Origin: Muraenolepis orangiensis
Taxonomy: Eukaryota > Chordata > Actinopteri > Gadiformes > Muraenolepididae
Direction of reading: 5' to 3'
Length of the DNA stretch: 64,000 nucleotides
Assembly (NCBI GenBank): GCA_027704905.1
Contig: CM051013.1
Location: 4,339,007-4,403,006, forward strand
A program made the position numbers and the translations under genes. Shown here one piece after another: positions 32,693 to 45,525 of the stretch. The notes beneath the pieces are model-generated. The model was not told the DNA's origin. It saw only the letters and a program-made list of their open reading frames with translations, and did no database searches. How positions within the stretch are numbered: position 1 is the first letter of the stretch; each line of letters begins with the position of its first letter.

Positions 32693-33168
32693 AGTGTTGA
32701 GACTTTAGTGTCACTGGGAACTCATGCCGGCCTGTCACTGCGCCCCAACCTCTCTGCGAGCATCACCCAAAAGGTTAACGCTTGACCATGCACAACACAC
32801 GCCATTGATACAAATGACAATACGCCATGATCTTAACGTGAACCACTTCCCATTAAAAAACAAACAAAAAAAAACAGCTTCAGCTATTATTAGCGATTTG
32901 AGTAGCTAGTGAGTAGCTAGCCGTTAGCCATGGTGCTGCACTGAAAAACAACCGAAGAACATAATGATATAATGTGGAGCTTAATCACACTGACTCCCAC
33001 ATAGATGCCGATAGAACAACGGAGGTTACACAAATAGGAAATCACGTTTAAAGTACCTGTTAATCGTCACCAATACAATTCTCTAAAACATAAACATTCC
33101 TCTATTCACAGCTACAGGAACTGGGTGGAAGAGGGCGTCAAGGGCAACGTCGCTGGAGGCGACCATCG

Positions 33169-33326
33169 GCCTATGAGAGCCTTCACCGCTAGAACGACGA
33201 TGGCTCCATCAGCCTATCAGAGCCTTCACTGCTAGAACGATGATGGCTCCATCAGCCTATCAGAGCCTTCACCGCTAGAACGACGATGGCTCCATCAGCC
33301 TATCAGAGCCTTCACTGCTAGAACTA
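33169..33326. repeat. Minisatellite, 43-bp unit, about 3.6 copies
   Basis: Unit begins gcctatcagagccttcac; copies start at 33169, 33212, 33255 and 33298. Units alternate between two subtypes (caccgctagaacgacgatgg and cactgctagaacgatgatgg), implying growth by duplication of a two-unit block. Confidence 0.95.
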
Positions 33327-33479
33327 GAGCGCACAGAATGGCTTCAGTTGCGTTGCTTAGTACATTGTTGTTATATTATATCACTGGTAAAAATATTATA
33401 TTGTATTGCATTATATGGCAAAATGTAATATAATATAATAAAATATATTATAATATGATACAATAAAATATAATATGTA

Positions 33480-33736
33480 ATATAATATAATATATTCGAT
33501 TCAAATGTATTGTCATTGCACAGCACAAGTACAGTACAGCGAAAATAATCTGGCATCTAACCAGAGTGAACATTTTACAGTAAAGTGCATGGCAATATAT
33601 AATGTACAGTTGTTAAATACGATGTATAAAACAGGTATCAAATATATATAGAGTAGGTATGAAATATGTTCAGAATTCTAGGTATGTATGTATCAACAGG
33701 TAGTGAGCAGGGGTATGCAGTTATATCAACAATATA

Positions 33737-33773
<37 letters not shown>

Positions 33774-33830
33774 GTATATACAGCCGATAGTGAGCAGGGG
33801 TATCATACCATATATTATAAATCATATCAT
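33480..33830. repeat. AT-rich dispersed repeat with internal duplication
   Basis: Contains aaatgtattgtcattgcaca, a string common at the 3' ends of fish retroposons, and two copies of tagtgagcaggggtat (about 33702 and 33788) separated by a (TA)n run. A related relic lies in the MTCL-gene intron near 38130-38450. Confidence 0.55.
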
Positions 33831-34255
33831 ATCATGTCATACATAATATTATTGGGCCAATAAAACATGTTATTTGAGTAGGCCTGCATGCCAGTCAATT
33901 TGAGTTTTGGAATCACTCAAAATACATATGAATGGACATTTTACAATGGATTGGGCATGATAAATAGTGTCATACAGCCACATAAACATGTGGCTTAACA
34001 ATTTGGCTTTCTTTTATGTCGAATTTATGGAGTTAAGCCATAAGCTCCCACAATGGCCGGGGGCAAGTGGGCGGAGAACATCAGCCATGGGTTACCAACA
34101 TCTCACGTCTCGATGTCAGAGGGTCTCAGACTGGAAGCGAAGAGTAACTCGTGAGGAGCCCACAGCAACGTTGTGTACGTGGGATAATCCTTTGTGAGTT
34201 CTGCGACAGTAAGAGGAACAACTCTAATTAACCGTGGACAACTGGACACAAGAAG

Positions 34256-35751
34256 ATGAACAGGGGGGACAAGAGCGCCAAGCCGGTGCCTACGCGGTGC
34301 CAACATCATCAGCGGGACGCCTGCAACCAGAACAAGAAAGTGACTAAAGATTCCCGGAGAAGCTCCAGCTCTAAGACACGGCCGAACCACCACGACACCC
34401 GGGGAACTCAGTCCGACTCTGAAGCGGAGGTGAAATCGGCGGGGAAGGGAAAGCGGCCGGGAGACGTCCTAGAAAGTGTGCCCAACAGCGTTCGCCCCAT
34501 CGGACAGAGGAAACTGTCCGATGGCAGCAACGCTTCGGAGGACTACAGCAAAGACTCCGGCTGTGTGTCCTGGAAACTCTCCTCTTCTGACAGTAATTCC
34601 AGCTCGGAAATGTCCGATTGCACGTCGGAGGGCAACAAGGCAGACCCTCAAAGTATTGACCCTGAATTAAGTTGGGTGGACGGGAGCGCTTCTGTGAGGC
34701 ACGGCAGTGGACCGGGCGATGGCCATTACACCTCGGGGGAAAGCAAGGACACCGACAGGAGTTCCTCAGATTTAGGAGTGTCCGTGAGAGTCGTTAATGT
34801 GTCAGAAAACTATCCAAATGTGATGATGGTTGAGACAAATGAAGATCTGATGAGGGAGGTGGACGACCTGAGATCAGAAAACGAATATTTGAAAGTAAGA
34901 TTTGTTTTTGTGAACGAATGACTATGTTTGTATGTATACCAACTATAACCACAATGATAAGCAGGCATATTGAATATTCCTTTAGAATATTGTGTATGGC
35001 GCATTCAGCCTAGTCGGGTACAACACGTGTCTGGTGTGCAGCGTTGTGACAGCAGGGCGGATTGTCTCTAATTGGCACACGTCGATCCCAATTACTGACC
35101 CGAGACTGCGTGACGGACAACACTCCAGGACGCGTCGAAAGTCAAGTCGGCTGAAAGCCTGTCGCTGATCGAAATCAAAACAAACCATCATTGCAATTTC
35201 TAATTGCCACGCTAACAACAATAGTTAGAACCACACGAGTAAACGTTAGTGTCCTAAATAATGTTATTACCATTATATATTGTATATGCATGTATATAGG
35301 CCGGTTATAATTGATAGGGCCTGTGTCCTGCTGATTGTGGCACCGTGACAGAGTAAACTAAGTAGAAACATAAACAATTGAAAAGTATTTGGGCACTCTG
35401 CCAACAAGGGTTAGGGTAAGGTTTATACAACAACAACAACAACCAGGCGTATATGGTGGCTACAGTCCTACTCCTTGGTCTTGAGTTCTGTGTCCTTGTA
35501 TCCCTTCTCACAGGACGAGATGGAGGAGCTGCGCTGTGAGATGGAGGAGATGCGTGACATGTTCCAAGAGGAGGAGGTGTACCAGCTGCAGGCCCTGCGT
35601 CTGCAGCTGGACCAGGCCAACAAGACGCGTCTCATCCTGCAGTACCGGCTCCGCAAGGCGGAGCGTCGCAGCATCCGGGTGGCCCAAACCGGACAGGTGG
35701 ACGGGGAGCTGGTCCGAAGCCTGGAGCATGATGTGAAGGTCAGATATTCTA

Positions 35752-35847
<96 letters not shown>

Positions 35848-35852
35848 CTCTC

Positions 35853-35907
<55 letters not shown>

Positions 35908-37015
35908 GTTTTAAGAGTGAGTGAATCACGCTGATTGGAGTCATCCAAATGAACACCAACCTTCCACATATTTCTTCACTTAGCCTCTCACTCACAAACA
36001 GAGCTGTGCTGTAATTGGTCGATAGCCGCATGACTCACCAGATGGGCCACATCCTGATGTTGAGCTCTGCCACAAAATGCTTAATGGGGAATTCTGTTTT
36101 TTTTCCCTCCTACATCCTGTTTGTAGGTTCGTAAAACCAAAGTATAATTATGTGGTCACGCGTTTCCAACGAAAATAAGATGCCTAAAACCCAAAACTAT
36201 ACGAGATTTGAAACAGCGTCATGGAAGGAACGCATTGGGCTAGGGTTTATCCCTTGGTTGGTCGGTTGTAGGGCTGATTACACAGGATGGCCATTTGATA
36301 CCCTTGCCTTCCTCTAAACAATGAATCACCTCTGCTATGATTGACCTTATGGTGGTGAATTCTGACTTCAATCAATTCCTTTACTTTGTGTTACTTTGTG
36401 CCTTACCAGTATCCACTGATGGATACTTTTCATGTCTTCATTTAGTATGTTGCATTGGGTATTTTCATTAATAATTGAGTTTGCTGATAGGTTGCAAAGA
36501 GTGTGTCTCTGCGCCTACGGAATGAGCTAGAGTCCGTGCAGAAGAAGAACTCCCTGTTGGACGTGGAGAACGAGGCCCTCCGAGAGAGGACCCAGGAGCT
36601 GGAAGTGGCCAAGCAGGTCCTGCAGACTGAAGTGGACAAAGTCTTTTCCAAAGAGGTGCCCCTTCCATATATTTAGCTTCACGATCTGCATCCGTTTGCT
36701 CTTTAGTATGACTTTAACCTCGCCCCATGGCCATCAGAGGCCAAGCCACACCACATAAACATTACACATATCCCTGCAGTCTTTCACCCATTTCAACCGC
36801 GTCACTCGACACAGCTGCCCCCCGTATCATGCAGTTGTCTCCCCTCACACTGGCACTACTCTGATGTCAGACGGCGCTTGACCCTGGACCACATCAAGGA
36901 TATGAGCTAAGGGCACGGCCAGCAGCTGACTGGTGCCTGGGTGGGGTGAAGCCTCTTGGTATGCTGAAGCCTGAACTCTAGGCACAGCTGGCATTCCCAC
37001 TGGAGGGCAAACAAA

Positions 37016-37090
<75 letters not shown>

Positions 37091-40000
37091 CAACATATAG
37101 ATATTACAAAAATAGATTATTTCGCTCATTGGGTTTCTATTAAGCCACGCTAAATCGGGATCAGCATGTTTTATGGAATTCTAAATAGTGTTCGCACACT
37201 GACATACTGACCTACAACAAAAGCTATAGTTAGCTATTCAGTATTCTTATTCGTTATTTAGCTATAACGCAACATGTCCTGGTTCGAATTGTTCCCTCTA
37301 CTTTTATTTGTTTTCCACCTTGAAGACTTACCTTTGTGAAGATGATGCTGTACTCTACACACACACGTGTTAGGTGTAATCCAGCGCCTTGGCATCAACT
37401 TTGCCTGGCCCACTCAAACGGGACAGCCTTTACTCTCGCTGATCCTGGGAGGGAAATCCACTTAGATGACCTAATCTAGGAACACAGCACGTATGCTGGA
37501 TTGATGGGAAGGAGGATGGTCATTTTACATACGTTCAAACGCTCAATCAAGATTCTGAACATTTTCATTGCACTTTTACTTGAGCAGACAGTATGTCCTT
37601 AGGTTCAGCGCAGGGCACAGTTTAATTGTTTCCTGTAAAACCCAGAAATAGTAACATCCTCTTAGCTCTTCTATTTCTACATCACATATGAGCCTGTGAG
37701 CCTACAACACACGTCTCATAATCCTCACCTCTTTTAACTTCTTGACCTCCAGCCTTGTGTGTCTTGTGGGTCCAGACAAGGCATCCCGAGACAGAGCTCA
37801 CTTCAGCCTGAATTCCTTTCAAACTCAGACTGACGTGATGTACTCACTCATGCAGTTCAGGGGTGCCCTGTAGCCAGAAAAGCAATGGTAGATATGACTC
37901 TATGACTATGAGTCATAGAGATATGACTAAATATGACTATTTTGCTGCCATGGAATCAGTTGTAACCTACTTCTTATGCGAAGGCAGCGATGGTTTTCAA
38001 AACCTTCTTGTTCGAGATCTAATTTGACCTGTTTGCTCTGTCCCCCAGAACTCTCTGAAGAGGCGAAGTGTCAGATCACCTACCAGCAAAGCAGAGAAGA
38101 GGCTTTCCCAACAGATAGAGGTATACATACTTTTTCAAGATTCAAGATTCCAGATTTGATTTGCCAAGTACAATGAAATGCTTACTCCCCATTCCCTACC
38201 GCAGTATGAATTTCCTACAATTTAACACTATATACTATGTCCTATACTTATACTATACAACACTATACTATAACAATACTGTACACAATAAAAATAACAA
38301 TAAAAATAACAATAAAAAGGACAATAAAGTGACTGATGGATGATATATACATGTGTTGAATTGTGCAAAAAGCATTTAAAAAGCTTTTTAAAGTGCCAGT
38401 AGTGCAGCAGCATCATTAATACAGTGCATAACAGTGCAAAACAGTGCAGTTACTGTAATGAGTACAGATCAAATCCAGCAAAAGTACAATAGTGTATGAT
38501 AGTGAAATGTAACATGGATGACAATGTTATGATAGTGGCAGCACTCCATATCTCACAACATATACCTGATCTCAAATGTATCTGTATACAATAATCACAC
38601 ATGCACAATTGTGTCCTATTTAATGTGGATATGTGGGCCTTTCCCCCCTTCTCCATTCTGAAGGAGGACAGTGCTGATCTCAAATGCCAACTGCACTTTG
38701 CCAAAGAGGAATTAGTGCTCATGTGCAAGAAGCTGACCAAGTTGGTATCCGAAAGTGAAGGCATGCGCGTGGAGCTGGCAAGATACCACTCAGCCTATGG
38801 AGACGTAGACACCAGCCAGTTCCCTGAGGGTAAAGCCAACCACGCCCGGGCAAGGGAGACGGAAGTCAAGGCTCACTTAAAACTGGTGGAAGAGGAGGCC
38901 ACGCTGTTGAGCCGACGCATCGTAGAACTGGAGGTGGAGAACTGTGGCCTGAGAGCAGAAATGAGCGACCTGCGAGATAAATGTGGAGGTGCGACGGAAG
39001 AGGAAGAGGAAGAGGAGGAGCCCATGGAGTTTGTGGCGAAAAAGCAGGTTTCCCAGGACGACCCGGGTTGGGAACTGGGGGGCCTGAGGGGACAAAGTGT
39101 GTCAACGGGACACACAGCAGAGTACACACAGGACAATGCAGCCAACGACCCAACAAACACAGGTGTGGTCGAGAGCTCTGTCCTCGGGGACGTGAGCCCG
39201 GCACAGACCAAAGGGATGTTGTCTGTGTGCCAGATCACCCGACAGGGTCCTGTGGGTGGTGAATGGAGTCCTTTGGTCCGAGAGGAGGTATCGGGCGGAA
39301 AGGAGGACAGAGGTCTCCATGGGATGACTGTGAAAGACTGTGAAAGTCTCCTTTCTCTCAAAGAGCACGCCTGCATTGTGAGTTCAGCCATTCAGCTTTT
39401 CACCACAAATGGCCATTCCTCCACACCTGTTTCTATCCCAGAGACAGGGAAGGGGAAGGCCCAACCCCCAGGGCAGAACCTGTTCTTTCAGGGGCCTGTG
39501 AACGACTCCCTGGCACTTTTCCGGAGTATGTTGCTGGATTTTATTGGACACCTAGAGAAACAGCTGACAGGTAGTGGAATGGGTGGTCTTCCCTTTCATA
39601 TAGACGGCCATTTTTGTGATTCCTACATGTTGCCCTATATTGTTGGGGAGTGTGTGGGGCACAACATGGATGCTCAGAATGTCATTGAAAATAATATTAT
39701 AGAAGAGGTATGCACCACCGACTCTAAGGAGAGAGCGAAGCATGCACAGCAGGGGCCGTCCTCTCAATTGAACATGATGCAAAGTTGCAGAGACCCCAAA
39801 ATGCTGCTCATTTTGCAGACAATATCAGTTCTCCATTGGTGGTGTCAAGTTAAAGAACCTGGACTGGCAGACATTGAGGTAAAAAAATAAAGAAGTTCTC
39901 ATTGAGTTCTTATACCCAGAGGTCCTTCAAATGCAAATCATGAATGAATCAATGAATACACATATTTTTAGATCTACACTTATAGTATACACTACTGTAT

Positions 40001-40228
40001 ATCATATTCATATTTCATTACAATATATGTAGAGCATGTTTGGAGACTGTGTTTTTTAACCCCGATCCAGGCAAGAGCCAAAACCATCTTCGTGCTGCAG
40101 AAACTACTGCAAGAACTCGAAGCAGAGTGTCCCGGGAGTCAGACTGCATGTGACAGTGAAACCAAGACCATGCGGTGCAAGACGAATGAGGTATGGGAGA
40201 CCCTTACCCTTCAGTAATTTGTCCCCAG

Positions 40229-40326
<98 letters not shown>

Positions 40327-42391
40327 TGTGTGTGTGTGTGTGTGTGCCTAGCCTATCATCTCTGCTAGGCATGGCTCCGTCGTCATACTCTCTGCACCAG
40401 ACAACATCAACACACTTCATCAAGGGAGACATTATTTATTTTGGGTATTTAGGTTAATCTCCTGTGGGGGCTACCAAGTGTCTTGACATCGTCCACCCAC
40501 TGTGTGGGTTTCAAGATAGCTTAAGGTTAGGGGGCTGTTGATGATGCTGACAGTTCCAGTTAAATAGTTATGCTTATTTAGTAATTCATCTTTTCCATTA
40601 CTGTACAATTATGTGAATGTCTCTGCCTCTGACGTCTACTAATTTGTGCGACAGTAACAGTGCCATCTCTGAAAATGGTTGATATACAGCAGAAACAATT
40701 TCCTGCTTGTGTTCAGAACAATACGTGCCAGCCAAATTATAGTCCAATTCTCTATTTTCGCCAAACTTTCTTTCCTAGGATGCCAGCACCCGTGCTGTCA
40801 GTGATGAGAGGAGATACTTTGAAATAGACAGGTCTGTTTTATTTGTTTCATCCCCATTCTGCACATTCTTTATCATTGACATTGAAGTCTTGACACACAC
40901 AATCCTATTTTCTTCCCACAGGACATACAAGGCTCAAGGGAAAAGGTCTAGACGGCCATTTGCTCCACGTGTATCAAATCGTAAACATTGGTGCTATCTG
41001 AGTCATTCGGTCGCTCAGCTGGACCAAGAGAACCCTGTCAAGACCTGGGACCATCCGATCATGCCACAGAACTTCCCCGATCTCGACTTTGAACAGATAT
41101 CTACGGACAGGAGCCACACCGCCCCAGAGAGCACTGCCTTCCGTATATACTACAGCCCCCCTTCTGCACGCAGAGTCCAGCTCGCTCAGCTGCGACAAAG
41201 TCCCACCGCGGATACGGAGTCTGTCGCCACGGCCTCCCCTTGGTGCACTCCACGCAGTTCCCTGTCGCCCCTCTATCTGGGGCTCTCTGCCAACCTGAGC
41301 GATGACATGAAAGAGATGACAGCCAGCTGGAGGCAGGTAGCTCCTCCGGAGGGAGAGAGACGGCGATCGAGCGGAGCCTGGGTGGATGTGGCCTGTTCAG
41401 GCACTCAGACAAAGAGGCAACCGCAGATGGTGAGTGTTGCATTGCAGACGGATGGACCCCAGGGAGTGGCTTCGGTGAGAAACAGCCCCTCCAGGGTTCA
41501 GAGCCCGTCATCTGCTCGCGTTCACCACACCTCCATGGAGAAAGTCAACGTAAGGGCCACGAGACCCAGACAGACTTCCCCCAAGTTGTACCGGAGGCAT
41601 TCTTCTTCTCTCCCTACCACCACCACCTTCGGCAGCTCATCCTTGACGTCCTCGTCTTCATCCTCAACACCCTCCAGGGAACGAGCGTTGTTGAACCTTT
41701 CTAATCAAGATCCTGCTAGCACAACTTGGACCCGCCCGGCCAGCAGTAAAGCAGGGCATATCCACAGCACTCTAAACAGTGACTTTGGCAGCCCCTGCCG
41801 AACTGCTAAGCCCCCCAGCAAAGCCGCTGGAACCAACCGCTACGGCCTGGTCACTGAGTTCCTGCGCAAAGTTAGCGGGCGGGCAGAGAAGTCTGCGCCA
41901 GGTCCCGGGCCAAAGGGGAAGTCGGACCTGAAAAACCTGGAGCGCATTCCGACGAGGCCACCTGCTGTACCGCTGCACAGGAACGACAGCGTGACCAGAA
42001 TCGTCAACCAGAGGTTCATGAAGCAGAGAGAAGAGAAAGGGACCAGTCAGAACCAAGCGATTAGAGGAGCCATCCCCAGGGACAGCAGCATGAACACGGT
42101 CACAGCGGAGGTAGGTCTTCTTGTGCATATCCTGTAGGCACGGCTCCTTAGAGAGCTGTGACCCCGTTTTCAATTAAAAACAATACTTTATACCAACTCT
42201 TTCCTCTTCCTTCTTTTTTTTCCAATGGTGAACAGGAGGGAAACTATGACTGCAGCTCCAGCAGCACCTTGGCCTTTTGCTTTGCCCGTCCGTCTCGTAC
42301 CACCTACCGGCAACCCTTGAATCCGAGCAAGCCACGGCGACATGGATACTCGCCAACGTTCAGCGAGCCCAGAGAGCCCAGCTGTGAGTGA
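34256..42391 (+). CDS. Microtubule cross-linking factor (MTCL/SOGA family)
   Basis: Nine exons: 34256-34894, 35514-35738, 36491-36655, 38049-38120, 38664-39878, 40071-40190, 40779-40831, 40922-42110 and 42236-42391. They join in phase to 1,277 residues. The N-terminal 200 residues are Ser/Lys-rich and disordered. A long coiled coil follows (about 195-480) with the family strings EEMRDMFQEEEVYQLQALR, ANKTRLILQYRLRKAE, QVDGELVRSLEHDVK and SADLKCQLHFAKEE. The C-terminal half is basic and Ser-rich, ending in SRTTYRQPLNPSKPRRHGYS. MTCL proteins bundle and stabilise microtubules through such coils. Human SOGA1/MTCL2 lies on 20q11.23, so linkage suggests that paralogue, but I did not recognise it beyond doubt and leave the symbol empty. 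Donors of exons 2 (gtcaga) and 3 (gtgccc) are weak; exon 2's is followed by a (CT)n array. Confidence 0.88.
35753..35905. repeat. (CT)n microsatellite
   Basis: Slightly interrupted CT array starting about 14 bp after the weak donor of MTCL-family exon 2, giving a long polypyrimidine run directly downstream of a splice donor. Confidence 0.97.
37018..37088. repeat. (GA)n microsatellite
   Basis: About 35 GA copies in the MTCL-family intron between exons 3 and 4. Confidence 0.97.
38126..38450. repeat. Retroposon-derived repeat in MTCL-family intron
   Basis: Starts ttcaagattcaagattccag, then ccaagtacaatgaaatgctt, a string typical of fish non-LTR retroposon 3' ends, with short AT-rich reiterations (aataaaaataac). 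Family not assigned. Confidence 0.5.
40232..40346. repeat. (GT)n microsatellite
   Basis: GT array with one GG interruption, in the MTCL-family intron after exon 6. Confidence 0.97.
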
Positions 42392-43789
42392 CAGGAAGGA
42401 AGGGCAGCATAGACGCCATTCCGTTGTCTGATCCGAATCTCAACTATACAGGGAATGTCAGAAGCTCAGCGAATGGAACTCTCTCGCAGTATTATAGAGC
42501 AAGTGGAGAATCGTTGATATGAATTCTTATGTACTCTTTTGTGGATATATATATATATATAGACAAAGAGAGAAAGAGATAATGCTTATGTGTAGAAGGA
42601 CCATTAATACTGTGGGTTTTTCAGAAATACATATTTGTATTTTATTGATGTGCAATTAAAAATACTCTTGTTTGATTATTAACCTTCTTGAATAGGATTA
42701 TTTTTCAGTTTATTGTAAACAAATCAGTTAATACACTTATCCAAACAATAGATATTTGTTGCAGTGTTTATTTTAACCAACAGAGGAAGTCACGCATACC
42801 ACATATACATTCATCTATCTATATATCTATCCTATATCAATTCACATTATGTTCACACATTGAGCATTAATATATTAACGTTAATCCAGAAATCCTAAAG
42901 ATATGATGATGTCCTGTATGTATATATCCTTCAGGAATAGGTTTTTTATTTGCCATTGTGTCACATAGTAGTACACAATGCCTAACTATAACATTGCCTA
43001 GAGAAGAATTTCCATAAAGTTAATTTTTAATTGTTTTGCAGCAACACTGCACCATTGCAGTTTGTATGGCTGAAGGACAAATACGCCCTCTTAGTCACAA
43101 AACATGATTCATATGGGTAGTCAACATCACAAGAGATCGATTTATGTACACACAGTATAAAGGTGTGGCAGGCAGTTGGCTGGCAGGGGTCAAGGACAGG
43201 GCCAGTGTCACGTTACTGGATCTTGCAGTAGTCTCAGATAGAGCATTCCTTTGAGCATTCCTAAAGGATTGTTATGGTTGAAATTGTACACTGTAACTTG
43301 GGTTTACAATTTACAAGTGGTATATTTAAGCATTAAGTTGAGATAGAACCGCAGTTCATGTCAACAGGCATGCAAATGTCAACATTTAGACACATCCACA
43401 TTAGAGTAGAGCAGTGGAGCAACAGCAGTTTGCTTTTAAATGGCGCACTACTACAAAAGTCCACGTGGGGCGCTGTGGTCCAACTCAGCGCAGGGCAGCA
43501 GCACTAGCATACGTTTGATAAGACAAACGATGGGTGGAATTGAGTACAACGGTTATGTTAGGAAGTCACGATTAAAACAAAAAAAGACAGTAGCATTAAC
43601 AATCTGAAAAGGGCTAAGCCTTCAGTAACGTAACCACATCCTGTGTCATTGATGACTGGGGTGCACAACGGGGTGCACAGGATTTTAAAACAACAATGCA
43701 TTGCCAAATTTGGTACTCATCTTCTTGTTTTTACAATTGGCTGTCAGTGCAGCATCCAAAGAAACCCTCCCTAGGAGTGTTGAGTACTT

Positions 43790-44520
43790 AATCAGGGAAA
43801 CCTACAGCTGGTTTTAGATTTCCCCAAAACAGCAGGAGGCGTACAAAGCAGTGTATGCCACCATGAATTGTGTCCAGAAACCCCTGCAGATCACCAAAGT
43901 GTGTGCCAGTGGGAAGAACTGAAACTCCACTTGACCAAGGCCAGTGAGCATTGCTACATGGCAGACGTGCTCCATGCCATGTACATGGACAAGACCAACT
44001 ATGTCTACCTGACATTCTTGAAATGTCCGACGTACAGGTTGCAGTGAACTCATTTGAGAGAGAGCAAACAGATCCGGTCAAGCTTTTGGACAATCTCGTA
44101 CACTTCTTAACAACAATTTGCATCAGAGTAGTCAACACTATAGCATTGTCCTAAAGGATGCCATTGATGGACATCTCAGTCCATCACCATACCTTGTGTA
44201 CCTTTTTCGAGAGCACTGTGTGCCTCGGGTTTTGGAGTGAAATGAATGAACTACACAGACTGTTCCTGATCAATTCCATTTGAAAAACTGTGCAAAGCTG
44301 CACTTGCTGCCCTCTCCTTGCCACACTCAAAGGTGGAGGTTGAAAGGCTGTTCAGCCAAATGAGTGTGGTTAAGTCAAAGTTAAGAAATAGAATGACACC
44401 GCACCTCCATAACTCCTGGTGCGGTATGGACTGCAGCTGGCTGGTGAAACCTGTTACTAGCATACTACTACCAAGTGAGGTTCTGCAGCAGTTTGGCACC
44501 ACAGCAGCAAATAGCTAAAA
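43790..44520 (+). pseudogene. hAT transposase C-terminal remnant
   Basis: A decayed transposase end reads on the plus strand. The clearest part, 44318-44518, encodes VEVERLFSQMSVVKSKLRNR followed by MTPHLHNSW, the hAT C-terminal dimerisation signature (xERxFSxMxxVKxxxRNRM). Upstream frames (43860-44150) carry fragments interrupted by stops and shifts. No terminal repeats were found. It is a non-functional fossil copy. Confidence 0.8.
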
Positions 44521-45299
44521 GGCCACTCCATCCCCTTCTGCTGGTTCCAGCTCAGTGATGATGCAGTTGGGAAGTGATGATGAATAGGATTACCTTGCCA
44601 ATCTATGATTCATCATATTTACCTTTACGCATGCAAGGACTTTCTGGAACTGGTGGAGACGTAGTGTGTAGTGCAGTGTGAGCAAGAGCTTTGCCCATAT
44701 CTGGAGAAAACCATTGAGCAGCTAGCCAGCCAAGCAGCACAACAGCCTGCAGAGAGCTGGAGAGAGGTCATCATATTCACATCATATTCTAGCTAGCTGC
44801 AATTGTTCAATAATATAGGATATATATATATATATATGATATACCTTGTTATTAGTGTATACATATAATTGTTATTGCTATCAGTTAGGTAACATGTTAA
44901 CTTATTACCAATACACTGCTTAAAACATAACTATAATTGTTCAAAATGCGTAATTTTACTAGGTAATAATATAATAAACAAAAACAAATCTACGATACGC
45001 CTTGTTTGAGCTTGATAACTGTAATTGTTCAATAATCATACACCTTGTGGTGGATACCTTGTTGTAATTGTGTTAGATATCTAGCAATAAGCCACATAAA
45101 ACAGCCAACTACAATAGTTGGTGTCGTTTTACCGTAGGTTTTACTATGGAAAGAGAAAAATATGATTTAACAAACCCATGTGTTTAAAAATATGAATACC
45201 TGATCATAAAATAAACGTGTTATGTTTATATCACTTTCCAAAACAAATAAGTGATAAACAAACTAATCAAAACTAACTAATTTTTGCCGAGATTGCGTA

Positions 45300-45420
45300 G
45301 TGTAATCTACGTAATGCCGCAGGTTTACGTAATGACGTCATCGCGCAATGACAACACAACGTAATTTAGCAACACACAATAATAAACCTGCATGTAGCAA
45401 GTCCAACTTCTCTTGACATT
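45300..45420 (+). promoter_or_regulatory. Putative CRE-containing promoter of the KPWE gene
   Basis: A palindromic cAMP-response-type element TGACGTCA lies at about 45335 within aatgacgtcatcgcgcaatg, roughly 190 bp upstream of the ATG at 45526. It is local CpG-bearing sequence inside an AT-rich region. The start of transcription is inferred only. Confidence 0.4.
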
Positions 45421-45525
45421 GTGGGGCAACGCTTGTCGGCAGTATGCGTAGAACATAATGGATACTTAACAGCAACTCTATATGTTACTAGCTGTGTCAG
45501 TTGCTTCTTCGTCGTAATAAGAGTG

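Larger units (their letters stand above)
32693..34255. other. Divergent interval between osbpl2 and the MTCL-family gene
   Basis: Head-to-head spacing of about 1.5 kb holding the osbpl2 5' UTR/promoter, a 43-bp minisatellite (33169-33326) and AT-rich repeat-derived DNA (33370-33850). No coding exon seen. Confidence 0.55.
42392..45525. other. MTCL-family 3' UTR and intergenic DNA
   Basis: Begins with probable 3' UTR, with a (TA)n run at 42547. It contains a hAT transposase remnant at about 43790-44520 and AT-rich DNA with a second (TA)n run near 44820. The last 200 bp before the next gene include a CpG-containing stretch (gtaatgacgtcatcgcgcaa near 45332) with a consensus CRE, TGACGTCA, plausibly the promoter of the KPWE gene. 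Confidence 0.5.

Noticed and set aside
37878..37935. Small palindrome ctctatgactatgagtcatagag in an MTCL-family intron
   Set aside because: Short, imperfect and within low-complexity reiterations of atatgact; no evidence of function.
38866..39391. Minus-strand ORFs opposite MTCL-family exon 5
   Set aside because: The plus strand has the conserved coiled-coil reading frame with correct splice phases; the antisense frames have no recognisable features.
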